The position numbers and the translations under genes were made by a program. A model generated the notes under the pieces. It searched no databases. It was not told the origin of the DNA and saw only the letters and a program-made list of their open reading frames with translations. A stretch of DNA of 44,729 bases from Cellvibrio sp. UBA7671 (lineage in GTDB: Bacteria > Pseudomonadota > Gammaproteobacteria > Pseudomonadales > Cellvibrionaceae): positions 1 to 44,729 of the forward strand of contig DLHJ01000017.1 in assembly GCA_002483145.1 (NCBI GenBank), in the 5' to 3' direction. Shown here piece after piece: positions 24,827 to 32,714 of the stretch. Positions within the stretch are counted from its first letter, which is position 1, and every line of letters starts with the position of its first letter.

Positions 24827-25213
24827 ATGATCTATATCGCCAAAAGTATCGCCGCACTATTTGCATTGACCTTGCTGGCCTTTGCCGCCCTGCAATTTAA
24901 TGATCCCGATCCAATGATTTGGGTGAGTTTTTATTGCCTCTGCGCTGCCACCCCACTACTGGCGCTGGCAAATAAATTTATCAGCCCGCTTTTCTGGTTG
25001 ACGCTAGCGTTATGTGTTTTAGAATTAGTCCTGACTGCACCCGGTGCCTACAATTATTATTTGCACATGGAGCAGGAACCGTTAATGCAAAGCATGAATC
25101 CGGACAAGCCTTACATAGAGGAAGCGCGCGAATTTTTAGGCGCACTGATTGCTGTGGTTCTGGTATGCCTTAGTGCCTTGCTTGCGCGCTACACGGTCAA
25201 CAATAATAAATAA
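24827..25213 (+). CDS. TMEM220-like transmembrane protein
   Basis: A 128-residue protein with four membrane helices. The motif ALQFNDPDPMIWVSFYCLCA near the end of the first helix and an acidic cluster before the last helix (PYIEEAREFLGALIAV) are typical of the transmembrane family 220. It probably shares a transcript with the preceding DUF6929-like gene. Function unknown. Confidence 0.85.
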   Translation: MIYIAKSIAALFALTLLAFAALQFNDPDPMIWVSFYCLCAATPLLALANKFISPLFWLTLALCVLELVLTAPGAYNYYLHMEQEPLMQSMNPDKPYIEEAREFLGALIAVVLVCLSALLARYTVNNNK

Positions 25214-25271
25214 TTTCAACATAGGCTATTCCAGCCTCTTTATGTCCAACCTCGATAAGGTGATCCAGCAT

Positions 25272-25484
25272 ATGCAATTACAAAAAAAACTAGGCTTGGG
25301 ATTTATTTTCTTTGGTGTTGCCATCATTCTTGGGATGTATTTTGTAGCGGATGGAGGAGCGTTTTTGTTCTCGGCACTCATTGGTCTCATGGCCATTTTC
25401 TTCGGCGCATTCCAGTTGATGTTAACCGCTGATTTAGCCACCAAGCCGGCCGCTAAAAGCAAACCTAAAAAAGCTCGCAAGTAA
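25272..25484 (+). CDS. Small two-helix membrane protein with Lys-rich tail
   Basis: A 70-residue protein with two hydrophobic helices (LGFIFFGVAIILGMYFVA and FLFSALIGLMAIFFGAFQLML) and a basic tail (KPAAKSKPKKARK). The ATG at 25272 follows AAGGTGA at good spacing; an ATG ten codons upstream (25242) has none. The family is not recognised. It may be co-transcribed with the TMEM220-like gene 58 nt upstream. Confidence 0.65.
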   Translation: MQLQKKLGLGFIFFGVAIILGMYFVADGGAFLFSALIGLMAIFFGAFQLMLTADLATKPAAKSKPKKARK

Positions 25485-25542
25485 ACGCTGACTGCATGGA
25501 TTGTCCATAAACCCAATGGCAACCCATGCGTTTTTAGCAAAC

Positions 25543-27000
25543 TCACAAGCTTGCCAAGGCTACCTGATTGCGCCCTAAATGCTTTGCCTTATATAGCGCT
25601 TGATCAGCACGTTTAATCCAATCCCCTGCGGATTCGCCGCGCTGTAAATCCGCTACTCCCAGACTGATACTCAACGGCTCCTTCAAACCAAATTCAGCAG
25701 TAAAGATTGCCTGTCGCAATTTTTCTGCAACATTGGTGGCCGCTACCACATTAATTTGCGGTAATAGAATTAAAAACTCTTCGCCACCCCAGCGACCCAG
25801 CACATCTGACTGCCGCAAGTTTTCGCCCAAAATATCGCTCACCTGACGCAAGACCTTATCGCCCATTGGATGGCCGTAATTGTCATTAACTGCTTTGAAA
25901 TGATCGATATCCAAAATAATTAATGCTGTCGATTGGTGATAGCGCTGCGCGCGCTCAACTTCATCGTGCACTAGCGTTTCCATATGGCGACGATTAAACG
26001 CCTGGGTCAGCGAATCGGTAATTACCAGGATATTGGCTGCGGCTAATGCATCCTGCAATGCTTGGGTGCGTTCATCTACGCGCGCCTCCAAATGGCTCTG
26101 ATAATCGAGGTTGTCATCCAGCACTACCCCCATCAATAACATAGGCGCGCCCAGTGCGAGCACAATCAACGACCAGCGGCTAAAGGCTTCAATACCCGCG
26201 CCCATATGCAAAGGGTCCAAACCGAGTACCACGAGCAATGCCGCACTGCCACCGGCAACTGATACCGCCAGTGCAGCACCAATAAATCGCAGACGAATAA
26301 TAATAAAAGCCACCAGCGGAAATAATAATGCCGCGAGCGATGGCTCAAACCTCGCCAATAGCAGCGGAATAGGAATCGCCAGTGCGCTAAAAAATAATGG
26401 GTAATTAATGATTGCAGAAGCTTTGTTGCGCAGGGCGAGCCACAGGGGCACCACCAAAAATAATCCCTGCATATCGGACAAAGCCATCATCGTAAACCGT
26501 GACAACAATTCATCAGTACTGATCAACCCAACTGCCAAATGCAGAATCGCAATGCCGGCAACGCTGATCATTACTGCAACAATAATTGCCAGCAAAAAGC
26601 GCTGCAAACCAATACGGCTGAAGCGCGGTTCATTGTCCAAACGCCACAAACGCCAGGCCAGAAAACCTTGCAGCGTATCAAACACAGGGCTGAATATAAT
26701 GAGAGCAATCGTTGCCAGCACACCATTAGTCGGCATCGCCAGCAAGGCAAAAGAACCATTGATGATCAGCGACGCACACCACACCAACGGGATGGCACGG
26801 CGGCGGTAGAGACTAAACATAATCAAGCCAACCCCGGAGGTCAGCCAGACTTGCGCAAAAAAAGTACCCGGAAATGCAGCGTAACGAATACCTACATAGC
26901 CCAAGACTACATAGCCCAGCATAAATAAAAACGCCTGCAGCCAGGGGAATTCTGACCGGGTAGGCGCTGCAGAAAGACGGAACAAAAAACACCTCCACAC
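25543..27000 (-). CDS. Diguanylate cyclase with MASE1-like membrane sensor
   Basis: The N-terminal 300 residues contain about eight hydrophobic helices with a MASE1-like pattern (FFAQVWLTSGVGLIMFSLYRRRAIPLVW). A short coiled coil (LEARVDERTQALQDALAAAN) leads to a GGDEF domain: DSLTQAFNRR, LDIDHFKAVNDNYGH, and GGEEF with the RxxD inhibitory site RQSD five residues before it. It should make cyclic-di-GMP under product control. The start is uncertain. GTG at 27000 follows GGGGAG, a TTG at 26985 follows GGAGG, and the open frame reaches 27066 without a ribosome-binding site. Confidence 0.9.
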   Translation of the reverse strand: MWRCFLFRLSAAPTRSEFPWLQAFLFMLGYVVLGYVGIRYAAFPGTFFAQVWLTSGVGLIMFSLYRRRAIPLVWCASLIINGSFALLAMPTNGVLATIALIIFSPVFDTLQGFLAWRLWRLDNEPRFSRIGLQRFLLAIIVAVMISVAGIAILHLAVGLISTDELLSRFTMMALSDMQGLFLVVPLWLALRNKASAIINYPLFFSALAIPIPLLLARFEPSLAALLFPLVAFIIIRLRFIGAALAVSVAGGSAALLVVLGLDPLHMGAGIEAFSRWSLIVLALGAPMLLMGVVLDDNLDYQSHLEARVDERTQALQDALAAANILVITDSLTQAFNRRHMETLVHDEVERAQRYHQSTALIILDIDHFKAVNDNYGHPMGDKVLRQVSDILGENLRQSDVLGRWGGEEFLILLPQINVVAATNVAEKLRQAIFTAEFGLKEPLSISLGVADLQRGESAGDWIKRADQALYKAKHLGRNQVALASL

Positions 27001-27229
27001 CCGGCAACTCCCCTCAGTATAGTAATGATTGGCAGCATGGCAGTTGAAACATGAATGCCAGTGCAAAAAATGCTTGCATGCTGGGAGCTATTCTCAAGCG
27101 AAAAATATTTCTATAGCCTCATTTCCTGCAGCCTCACGACACCATCCTGCAACAATTACCCATTAGCCTGTACTTTCTGAGCCAAACACGCTCCTGTAAC
27201 CGTCGCCGAATAATCACCACAGGCTTATC

Positions 27230-28387
27230 ATGAACTCACCCTTACAACAGCTGACCACACTCGGACACCAATTAGACGGCACACTCCAGCGCTACAAATC
27301 TGTGCTCTACCCACAACGATACTGGGAATATCGCCGCTGGTTGAAACAACAGCGCCGGGATATTCCACAAGACGAGCCGCTGGTCGTGTTTGACTTTCGC
27401 GATACTCGTATAGACGGTCCCCAAGGGCGACGTTTTTATTGCTTGTTTATATATTTTATCCGCGCCGGGTTTTATCCAGTGTTGCGTGAAAATTATTTGG
27501 TGTTGGGCAATATCCAGGACAAACATAAAAAGCTCTGCTTACAACAACACTTTTCGGTGCTACTGGATGAGCGGGATTTACCGCAAGGCTATTTGCTGGT
27601 TACCGATAAATGGTATTCAGGTCTCGCGCACAAAGCGAAAAAAATAATTACCGTTAATTACCAACCGGATTACCAACCGGGTGACAGCTGCTTCCCCATG
27701 CCCTTTCCAATGTTTCCACCGATTTATGCAGCACAGCAGGATTTGCAGTTGGAAAATTACCGACAGCAAGCGCGCCAGTGGCAAATATTTTTCGGCGGCG
27801 ATGCCGAGCCAGGGAAATACAATAAAAAATCTATCCGCAACATTTATACAAAACTCAGCCGTGCACAATTGCTGGAAAATCTCGCACACTCCCTCGCTCC
27901 AGGGAGCATCATCGAATTGCAGAATAATACGGCGCGGCAAAGTGCCGAAAAAAAACACCATGCCGGTTTAATCGTTATGAATTCCCGCCTGTGCAAGGTA
28001 CAACCGGAGGACTGGCTAGGCACCCTCGCCCGCTCACGATTCTTTTTAGCATGCCCCGGTGTACGCTATCCTATGTCGCACAACATTATTGAAGCTATGG
28101 CGGTAGGTAGCATTCCCATCACTCAATATCCGGAAATGTTTTTTCCTGCGCTGGAGGATGGAAAAAATTGCCTGACATTTAGCAATGAAAAAGAATTACA
28201 AATAGCGATTATCAATGCTATGGCAATGAGTGAATCCTCAATTGCGACAATGGCGCAAGCAGCTACTGACTACTACGACAACTATTTGTCCCCCGTTGCT
28301 TGTATTCAACGTTTAATTAACCATAATCCAAATCGTATCAGCTTGCGGCTCTTGCCATTCTTAAAGTCGGGTGGCGGATTTGCTTAA
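27230..28387 (+). CDS. Glycosyltransferase-like protein
   Basis: A 385-residue cytoplasmic protein. The C-terminal part reads FLACPGVRYPMSHNIIEAMAVGSIPITQYPEMFFPALEDGKNCLTF. This resembles the nucleotide-sugar-binding region of exostosin-like and GT1-type glycosyltransferases, where EAMAVGSIPI is the equivalent of the E-x7-E/EALACG motif. The N-terminus has no clear motif. No other sugar-polymer genes are nearby, so the acceptor is unknown. It is divergent from the cyclase gene. Confidence 0.65.
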   Translation: MNSPLQQLTTLGHQLDGTLQRYKSVLYPQRYWEYRRWLKQQRRDIPQDEPLVVFDFRDTRIDGPQGRRFYCLFIYFIRAGFYPVLRENYLVLGNIQDKHKKLCLQQHFSVLLDERDLPQGYLLVTDKWYSGLAHKAKKIITVNYQPDYQPGDSCFPMPFPMFPPIYAAQQDLQLENYRQQARQWQIFFGGDAEPGKYNKKSIRNIYTKLSRAQLLENLAHSLAPGSIIELQNNTARQSAEKKHHAGLIVMNSRLCKVQPEDWLGTLARSRFFLACPGVRYPMSHNIIEAMAVGSIPITQYPEMFFPALEDGKNCLTFSNEKELQIAIINAMAMSESSIATMAQAATDYYDNYLSPVACIQRLINHNPNRISLRLLPFLKSGGGFA

Positions 28388-28427
28388 CGCTGGCTGCAAT
28401 AAATAGACATAAACCTACAGTACTCTT

Positions 28428-28445
28428 GAATACTATTCAGTATTC
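28428..28445. promoter_or_regulatory. Inverted repeat, possible regulator site
   Basis: GAATACT and AGTATTC are perfect complements around ATTC. The centre lies about 250 nt upstream of the predicted sigma-54 start and could be an enhancer site. It also lies 40 nt after the glycosyltransferase-like gene but has no T-run. Confidence 0.35.
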
Positions 28446-28662
28446 CTAAGCTTAATTATTTAAATGACAAGCCATGGATTTATTGTGATATCCACCACAC
28501 CACAGAAATTGAAAAAACTACAGAGTGCATGAAATGATTTCAAATAGAATAAAGTTACATAAACGAAAAAATAATAAGTCCGACAAAAATAAATCATAAT
28601 TTTAATTGAAAAACATCTACCAAAACACAACTCTCCAAGCTTAACGGGTCAAATCACATTCA

Positions 28663-28680
28663 GTGGCATGCATGTTGCAA
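28663..28680 (+). promoter_or_regulatory. Sigma-54 promoter of the Crp/Fnr gene
   Basis: GTGGCATGCATGTTGCAA contains TGGCA(T) and a perfect TTGCA, with GG (28665-28666) and GC (28677-28678) exactly 10 nt apart. This is the best -12 match in the window. The expected start near 28690 gives a leader of about 73 nt. Confidence 0.6.
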
Positions 28681-28762
28681 CATCCCCTTTACTCAAAAAA
28701 TTCATGGTTTGATCTGCATTAAACAGCAAGATTATTGTCTTTTTGATAAAAAGGGGAAACGT

Positions 28763-29509
28763 ATGTCAACCTATATCAACTCACCAAAAAATCTTCTTAT
28801 TGACGCACTTTGTCTGGAAACCCAACGTCGGCTATTTCCTCACCTTGAGGTTGTACATTTGGAAATGGGGGAAGTTATTGCAGAATCCGGAGACGTCATG
28901 AAAAACGTTTACTTCCCGATAGATTCAATTGTTTCATTGCTATATGACACGAGAGAAGGTAACTCGACTGAAATATCCCTGGTGGGCAATGAAGGTTTTG
29001 TTGGCATTGCGTTGTTTATGGGTGGCGACAGCACACCCAGCCGTGCTGTGGTACAAAGCGCTGGCAATGCTTATCGTCTCTCCAGTAGAAAGTTTAAAGA
29101 AGAACTGAACCAGCATGGTGATTTACAAAAGCTTATGTTGCGTTACATTCAATCATTATTTACACAAATGGCGCAGACAGCCGTGTGCAATCGACACCAT
29201 TCAATTAATCAACAACTCTGTCGTTTTCTATTGTTGATGCTTGATCGTCTCTCAGACAATCATTTATTACTCACTCAAGAGCTCATCGCAAATATGCTGG
29301 GAGTACGCCGTGAAGGTGTTACGGATGCCGCAGGAAAATTGCAAAAATTAGGCATAATTGAATACACGCGTGGCCACATTACCGTGCTGGACAGAGCCGA
29401 ATTGGAAAATTTAACCTGTGAATGCTATACCGTTGTGAAACAGGAGACGGATCGTTTATTACCGCAACACCACCTCCACCAGCACAATATTTATCGGCAG
29501 TCCGCCTAG
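28763..29509 (+). CDS. Crp/Fnr-family transcriptional regulator
   Basis: A 248-residue protein with an N-terminal cyclic-nucleotide-binding-like beta-barrel (VVHLEMGEVIAESGDVMKNVYFPIDSIVSLL) and a C-terminal winged HTH (LTQELIANMLGVRREGVTDAAGKLQKLGIIEYTRGHITVLDR). The Cys residues of Fnr-type iron-sulfur sites are absent from the N-terminus, so it is not an Fnr-type oxygen sensor. AAGGGGA lies before the ATG at 28763. The predicted sigma-54 promoter suggests nitrogen, stress or motility control. Confidence 0.9.
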   Translation: MSTYINSPKNLLIDALCLETQRRLFPHLEVVHLEMGEVIAESGDVMKNVYFPIDSIVSLLYDTREGNSTEISLVGNEGFVGIALFMGGDSTPSRAVVQSAGNAYRLSSRKFKEELNQHGDLQKLMLRYIQSLFTQMAQTAVCNRHHSINQQLCRFLLLMLDRLSDNHLLLTQELIANMLGVRREGVTDAAGKLQKLGIIEYTRGHITVLDRAELENLTCECYTVVKQETDRLLPQHHLHQHNIYRQSA

Positions 29510-29657
29510 GTTATCAATCCACAGTGTTCATTTCCCGTTGCTGAATTGAAGTGCTTCTGGCGGCCTTAACTCGATTCAAATGAAATTGAATATTCAGCCT
29601 AAATAGCAGATGCTACTGCTTCATTTATCGACACCAACAGGCATGGAGTAACAGGTT

Positions 29658-30194
29658 ATGAATATACTGGCAATTTGCGGTAGCTTGCGGAAAAAATCCA
29701 CCAACATGGGGCTGCTGCGTTATGCGCAAGCCAATGCCCCTGAGGGTAGCACTATTACTATTGCTGATTTATCGGCAATCCCTTTTTACAATGCCGACCT
29801 CAGCGAAAAACCGGCAGCAGTCATTACTCTGTTACAGCAAATTGGCGCTGCTGATGCGCTGATTTTTGGCTGCCCTGAATACAACTACTCTATGGCCCCC
29901 GCACTCAAGAATGCGTTGGATTGGGCGTCGCGCGAGCCGGAAAATGCATTGCTAAATGGTAAAGCCGTTGCCCTGATGGGAGCCGGTGGAGGTATGGGAA
30001 CTTCGCGGGCGCAGTACCACTTGCGGCAGGTCTGTGTATATTTGAATTTGCATCCACTCAATAGACCAGAGGTATTTGCAAATGCCTTTACACCCGCATT
30101 TGACAGTGATGGCAATCTGGTAGATGAGAAAATCCAGGGTACGATCAAAACGCAATTGGCTGCCCTGATAAGCTGGGCTGCAAAATTGAAATAG
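29658..30194 (+). CDS. NADPH-dependent FMN reductase
   Basis: A 178-residue flavodoxin-fold protein. GSLRKKSTNMGLLRYA binds the FMN phosphate, and CPEYNYSMAPALKNALDWAS is the family signature. Length is typical of ChrR/azoreductase-like enzymes, which reduce quinones, FMN or metals using NAD(P)H. It is preceded by a moderate ribosome-binding site and followed by a perfect hairpin. Physiological substrate unknown. Confidence 0.93.
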   Translation: MNILAICGSLRKKSTNMGLLRYAQANAPEGSTITIADLSAIPFYNADLSEKPAAVITLLQQIGAADALIFGCPEYNYSMAPALKNALDWASREPENALLNGKAVALMGAGGGMGTSRAQYHLRQVCVYLNLHPLNRPEVFANAFTPAFDSDGNLVDEKIQGTIKTQLAALISWAAKLK

Positions 30195-30507
30195 CTGCCA
30201 TGAACAGTCGCCATCTAGCAGATGGCGACTTCCGCTAACAAAAAAAGCTACGCGCCACCATTACACGACCTTACATCTGTACACACGTCCGAATCACTCC
30301 ATTTTTTAATATCACCATTATTTTTTAGTGCTTTTTCACATTTTCTTAAGCCAATCTATGGCGCCTTCCTCTACCTGATCTATAGTCTTTCCAACCTGTC
30401 TTGAAAACCTTAAAAATATCGTACATAGAACGCTACAGCACGCTGGGGAATGAGGTATGCCCCGAAACTTACACCAGGCGACGAAAAAGTAGCATTAGGA
30501 AACGGCA
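30195..30507. other. Intergenic region before the HD-GYP gene
   Basis: It holds a perfect 11-bp hairpin at 30206-30230 and otherwise T-rich sequence. A stretch near 30455-30475 has a poor sigma-54-like spacing match that I do not accept. No gene is supported. Confidence 0.4.
30206..30230 (+). terminator. Perfect hairpin after the FMN reductase gene
   Basis: AGTCGCCATCT and AGATGGCGACT form an 11-bp stem with a 3-nt loop, 12 nt after the stop codon. There is no T-run, so it may be an intrinsic terminator of low efficiency or a 3'-end stabiliser. Confidence 0.5.
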
Positions 30508-31815
30508 ATGATCGATAACGAACAGAAAAACTATTGTGCAAACCTTGTTAAGGTCAATAAGAAGCAAGACGTCATCACCAACCAGGCAATTTACAACCAG
30601 CAAGGCGTATTGCTCTTGTCTGAGGGATCACGTTTGGATGAAAAGCGCTCCCAGATTTTACTGCAACATAAACTGATGAAACCGCTTGAACAGTGTGTTG
30701 GCATCGCCACTAGCATGGACGCCCGTACCCTTTTTGACTACCTGAACAAATTTGCCAAAAACCTGCCTGGTCTTTATGCCGTTACTGACAATGAGGGTTA
30801 CCAAAAAACCCTACGACTGGTCTGCCTGTTTTACGAAAAATTTCCGTTGCTACGCCAGAATTTAACTGTGCTGGCATTGCGCGCACGCCATATTTATTTT
30901 CACGGAATTTTCAGTGCTTTGGCGGGCGTTGCCATAGCACGCAAGCTCAATCTCAATTTGCCCGACATACAAGCAACCTTTATCGCTGGTTTATTTCACG
31001 ACGTCGGATTTTTATATCTCGAACCCCATTTACTTGAAAAAAGCCATAGTTTTAGTGCGGATGAATGGAAAGCCTTGCAAGCACACCCACTGATTGCACA
31101 ACGATTTTTAGGCATGGTGCCTGGGTTACCCAAAGAAATCGGTATTGCCATTATCGACCATCACGAGCGCATTGATGGCACCGGATATCCACGCCATGTC
31201 TTTGGCGATAAAATTTCGATGGTAAGCCAAATTATTGCTGCTACTGACCATATTATTTTTAATCACAGCCGCTATCAGGATTACGGTGTGCATGCGCATA
31301 GCATGTTGCTCGCTGCACTAAAGCTCAGCGACAATATTTATTTTGAATCAGTTTACAACGCTGCCACTATTTTGTTTAAAGAAGCACCGCCACCAACCGA
31401 AACACTCCTGCAACTTCCATCTATTGAATTATTACTCGCGCGGCAAAGAAAATTACGTATCCAGTTTGAATCTGCAAAAAGTCTGGCCCAACAACTCTTT
31501 ATCAATTCCAAAAGTCCCGTTATCCGGTCGGTGACCGCAGTAATGGGCAGACTTGCGATTTCGGTCGTTCGCAGCGGAATACTGCAACCCGAGCAAGAAG
31601 ATTGGCTAACCAAAGTCGGGGCCAGTCGCAGCAATTCCGAAAACTGGTCACTGGTCGAAATCAGTGTGATGCAAGATCAGATTTACGATCAGCTTGTCCA
31701 CCTAAAAAATTTGATGGAGCGGGTCATCGAGAGTCTTGCAAGTGATCATGAACAACTCGAACACTTTAATAGCACCCTCGATAAAATTGACTTGCACGAA
31801 ACGGCGCTCGTCTAG
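30508..31815 (+). CDS. HD-GYP domain protein, putative cyclic-di-GMP phosphodiesterase
   Basis: A 435-residue cytoplasmic protein. The HD-GYP domain has a first metal His in the RARHIYFHG region, HD at 164-165 in GLFHDVGFL, a downstream His in QAHPLIAQRF, HH in IDHHERIDGTGYP and the GYP triplet at 226-228. The Lys that usually follows HDIG is Phe here, a departure from canonical active enzymes. An unassigned region of about 110 residues precedes the domain and about 150 helical residues follow. It may balance the GGDEF cyclase 4 kb upstream. Confidence 0.88.
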   Translation: MIDNEQKNYCANLVKVNKKQDVITNQAIYNQQGVLLLSEGSRLDEKRSQILLQHKLMKPLEQCVGIATSMDARTLFDYLNKFAKNLPGLYAVTDNEGYQKTLRLVCLFYEKFPLLRQNLTVLALRARHIYFHGIFSALAGVAIARKLNLNLPDIQATFIAGLFHDVGFLYLEPHLLEKSHSFSADEWKALQAHPLIAQRFLGMVPGLPKEIGIAIIDHHERIDGTGYPRHVFGDKISMVSQIIAATDHIIFNHSRYQDYGVHAHSMLLAALKLSDNIYFESVYNAATILFKEAPPPTETLLQLPSIELLLARQRKLRIQFESAKSLAQQLFINSKSPVIRSVTAVMGRLAISVVRSGILQPEQEDWLTKVGASRSNSENWSLVEISVMQDQIYDQLVHLKNLMERVIESLASDHEQLEHFNSTLDKIDLHETALV

Positions 31816-31869
31816 CAAGGTTAAAAACCTTTATACTGGCATTTTTCTCCTGAGATAGAGGTATATCCC

Positions 31870-32157
31870 TTGAATTATGATGCCCGCACCAACAGCTCCG
31901 ACGCCGACCGCGCCGCCTTTATCCAGTGGTTGACTGACCAGACTGTTGCTGAGTTACAAGCTGCACGCGATAATGAAACAGCCATTCACGCGGCAGTGAA
32001 AACCTATGTAAAACACGCGTTGGATGCCTATCTGCCCTTTGAGGAAATTGAAGAAGTACTCGGCATCAACGAACCCTGCATTATGGATTTAGCCGAATTG
32101 TCCGAGGCGGATGAAGAAGCGGTCGTGGATGCTTTTGAAGACCTGTGTAATGCCTGA
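31870..32157 (+). CDS. Small acidic hypothetical protein
   Basis: A 95-residue protein, strongly acidic and helical in appearance (AAFIQWLTDQTVAELQAARD, and LSEADEEAVVDAFEDLCNA). The family is not recognised. Translation must begin at TTG at 31870, since no in-frame ATG is nearby; AGAGG lies 8 nt before it. The next gene, coding for a CWC-type protein, starts inside its last codons (8-nt overlap), so the two are coupled and probably related in function. Confidence 0.65.
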   Translation: MNYDARTNSSDADRAAFIQWLTDQTVAELQAARDNETAIHAAVKTYVKHALDAYLPFEEIEEVLGINEPCIMDLAELSEADEEAVVDAFEDLCNA

Positions 32158-32371
32158 TGTAACACCTCTGGCGAATCACCAGTGCCCGCTGTGTAGCCAA
32201 CCCAACCACTGCGCACCGGCAGCAACTGGCAGTTTTGTCAGCAGCTGCTGGTGCAAAGCACAAACCTTCCCGCCCGAATTACTGGCGCAACTTGCGCCCG
32301 ATCAGCGTAATAAAAGTTGCATCTGCCAGCAATGTGTTGATCGCTTTAACAACCAACACCCACAGCAATAA
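32150..32371 (+). CDS. Cysteine-rich CWC-family protein
   Basis: From the ATG at 32150 the product is 73 residues with CPLCSQPNHCA, SCWC and CICQQCV, the Cys pattern of the cysteine-rich CWC family (likely a zinc-binding fold). The start overlaps the preceding stop by 8 nt. The longer frame start at 32111 would overlap the previous gene more and lacks homology-like sequence. Function unknown. Confidence 0.8.
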   Translation: MPDVTPLANHQCPLCSQPNHCAPAATGSFVSSCWCKAQTFPPELLAQLAPDQRNKSCICQQCVDRFNNQHPQQ

Positions 32372-32601
32372 AAACACTGAGAAACAAACCAGCGAATCAA
32401 TGCGCCAATCCACTTTTATTGCATAGAAGAGCATGGATTAAAGGTAAAACAGAAAAATTAAATTATGTTCACCTTAACAGCCAAACAGAATAAGAAAATA
32501 AAAGTGGAACTTTCGTAACAAAAAATACTGTGTCAATTATCTACATAAAAAAACGATTTATTTTATTTGGTAAGTTGATGCGACATATTGCCCAGCGACC
32601 T

Positions 32602-32630
32602 TTGACAGCTCCTACCTTCATCCCTTATCA
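32602..32630 (+). promoter_or_regulatory. Sigma-70-type promoter
   Basis: A perfect TTGACA -35 hexamer (32602-32607), a 17-nt spacer and TTATCA at 32625-32630 as the -10. A start near 32638 would place the palindrome at 32649 just after it. Confidence 0.55.
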
Positions 32631-32648
32631 ATAACCTGCACCGGGAAA

Positions 32649-32662
32649 TATCGAATTCGATA
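32649..32662. promoter_or_regulatory. Perfect 14-bp palindrome, possible operator
   Basis: TATCGAATTCGATA is self-complementary. It lies just downstream of the predicted transcription start and 52 nt before the next ATG, where a repressor could block transcription. No cognate regulator is obvious nearby. Confidence 0.45.
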
Positions 32663-32714
32663 GTGCATTTACCTGTATGGATTATGTCATCGTTATTTTT
32701 ACAAGGGGGTTTTT

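Larger units (their letters stand above)
28388..28762. other. Intergenic control region of the Crp/Fnr gene
   Basis: These 375 nt hold an 18-bp inverted repeat at 28428-28445 (GAATACT-ATTC-AGTATTC), a long AT-rich stretch and, at 28663-28680, an excellent sigma-54-like promoter. No coding frame is supported. Confidence 0.5.
32372..32714. other. Intergenic region with promoter and palindrome
   Basis: AT-rich sequence with a sigma-70-type promoter at 32602-32630 and a perfect 14-bp palindrome at 32649-32662, both upstream of the secreted CxxCH protein gene. No gene is supported. Confidence 0.45.

Noticed and set aside
30450-30475. Sigma-54-like spacing upstream of the HD-GYP gene
   Set aside because: Only GG and GC match. 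The rest of the -24 and -12 boxes departs from consensus.
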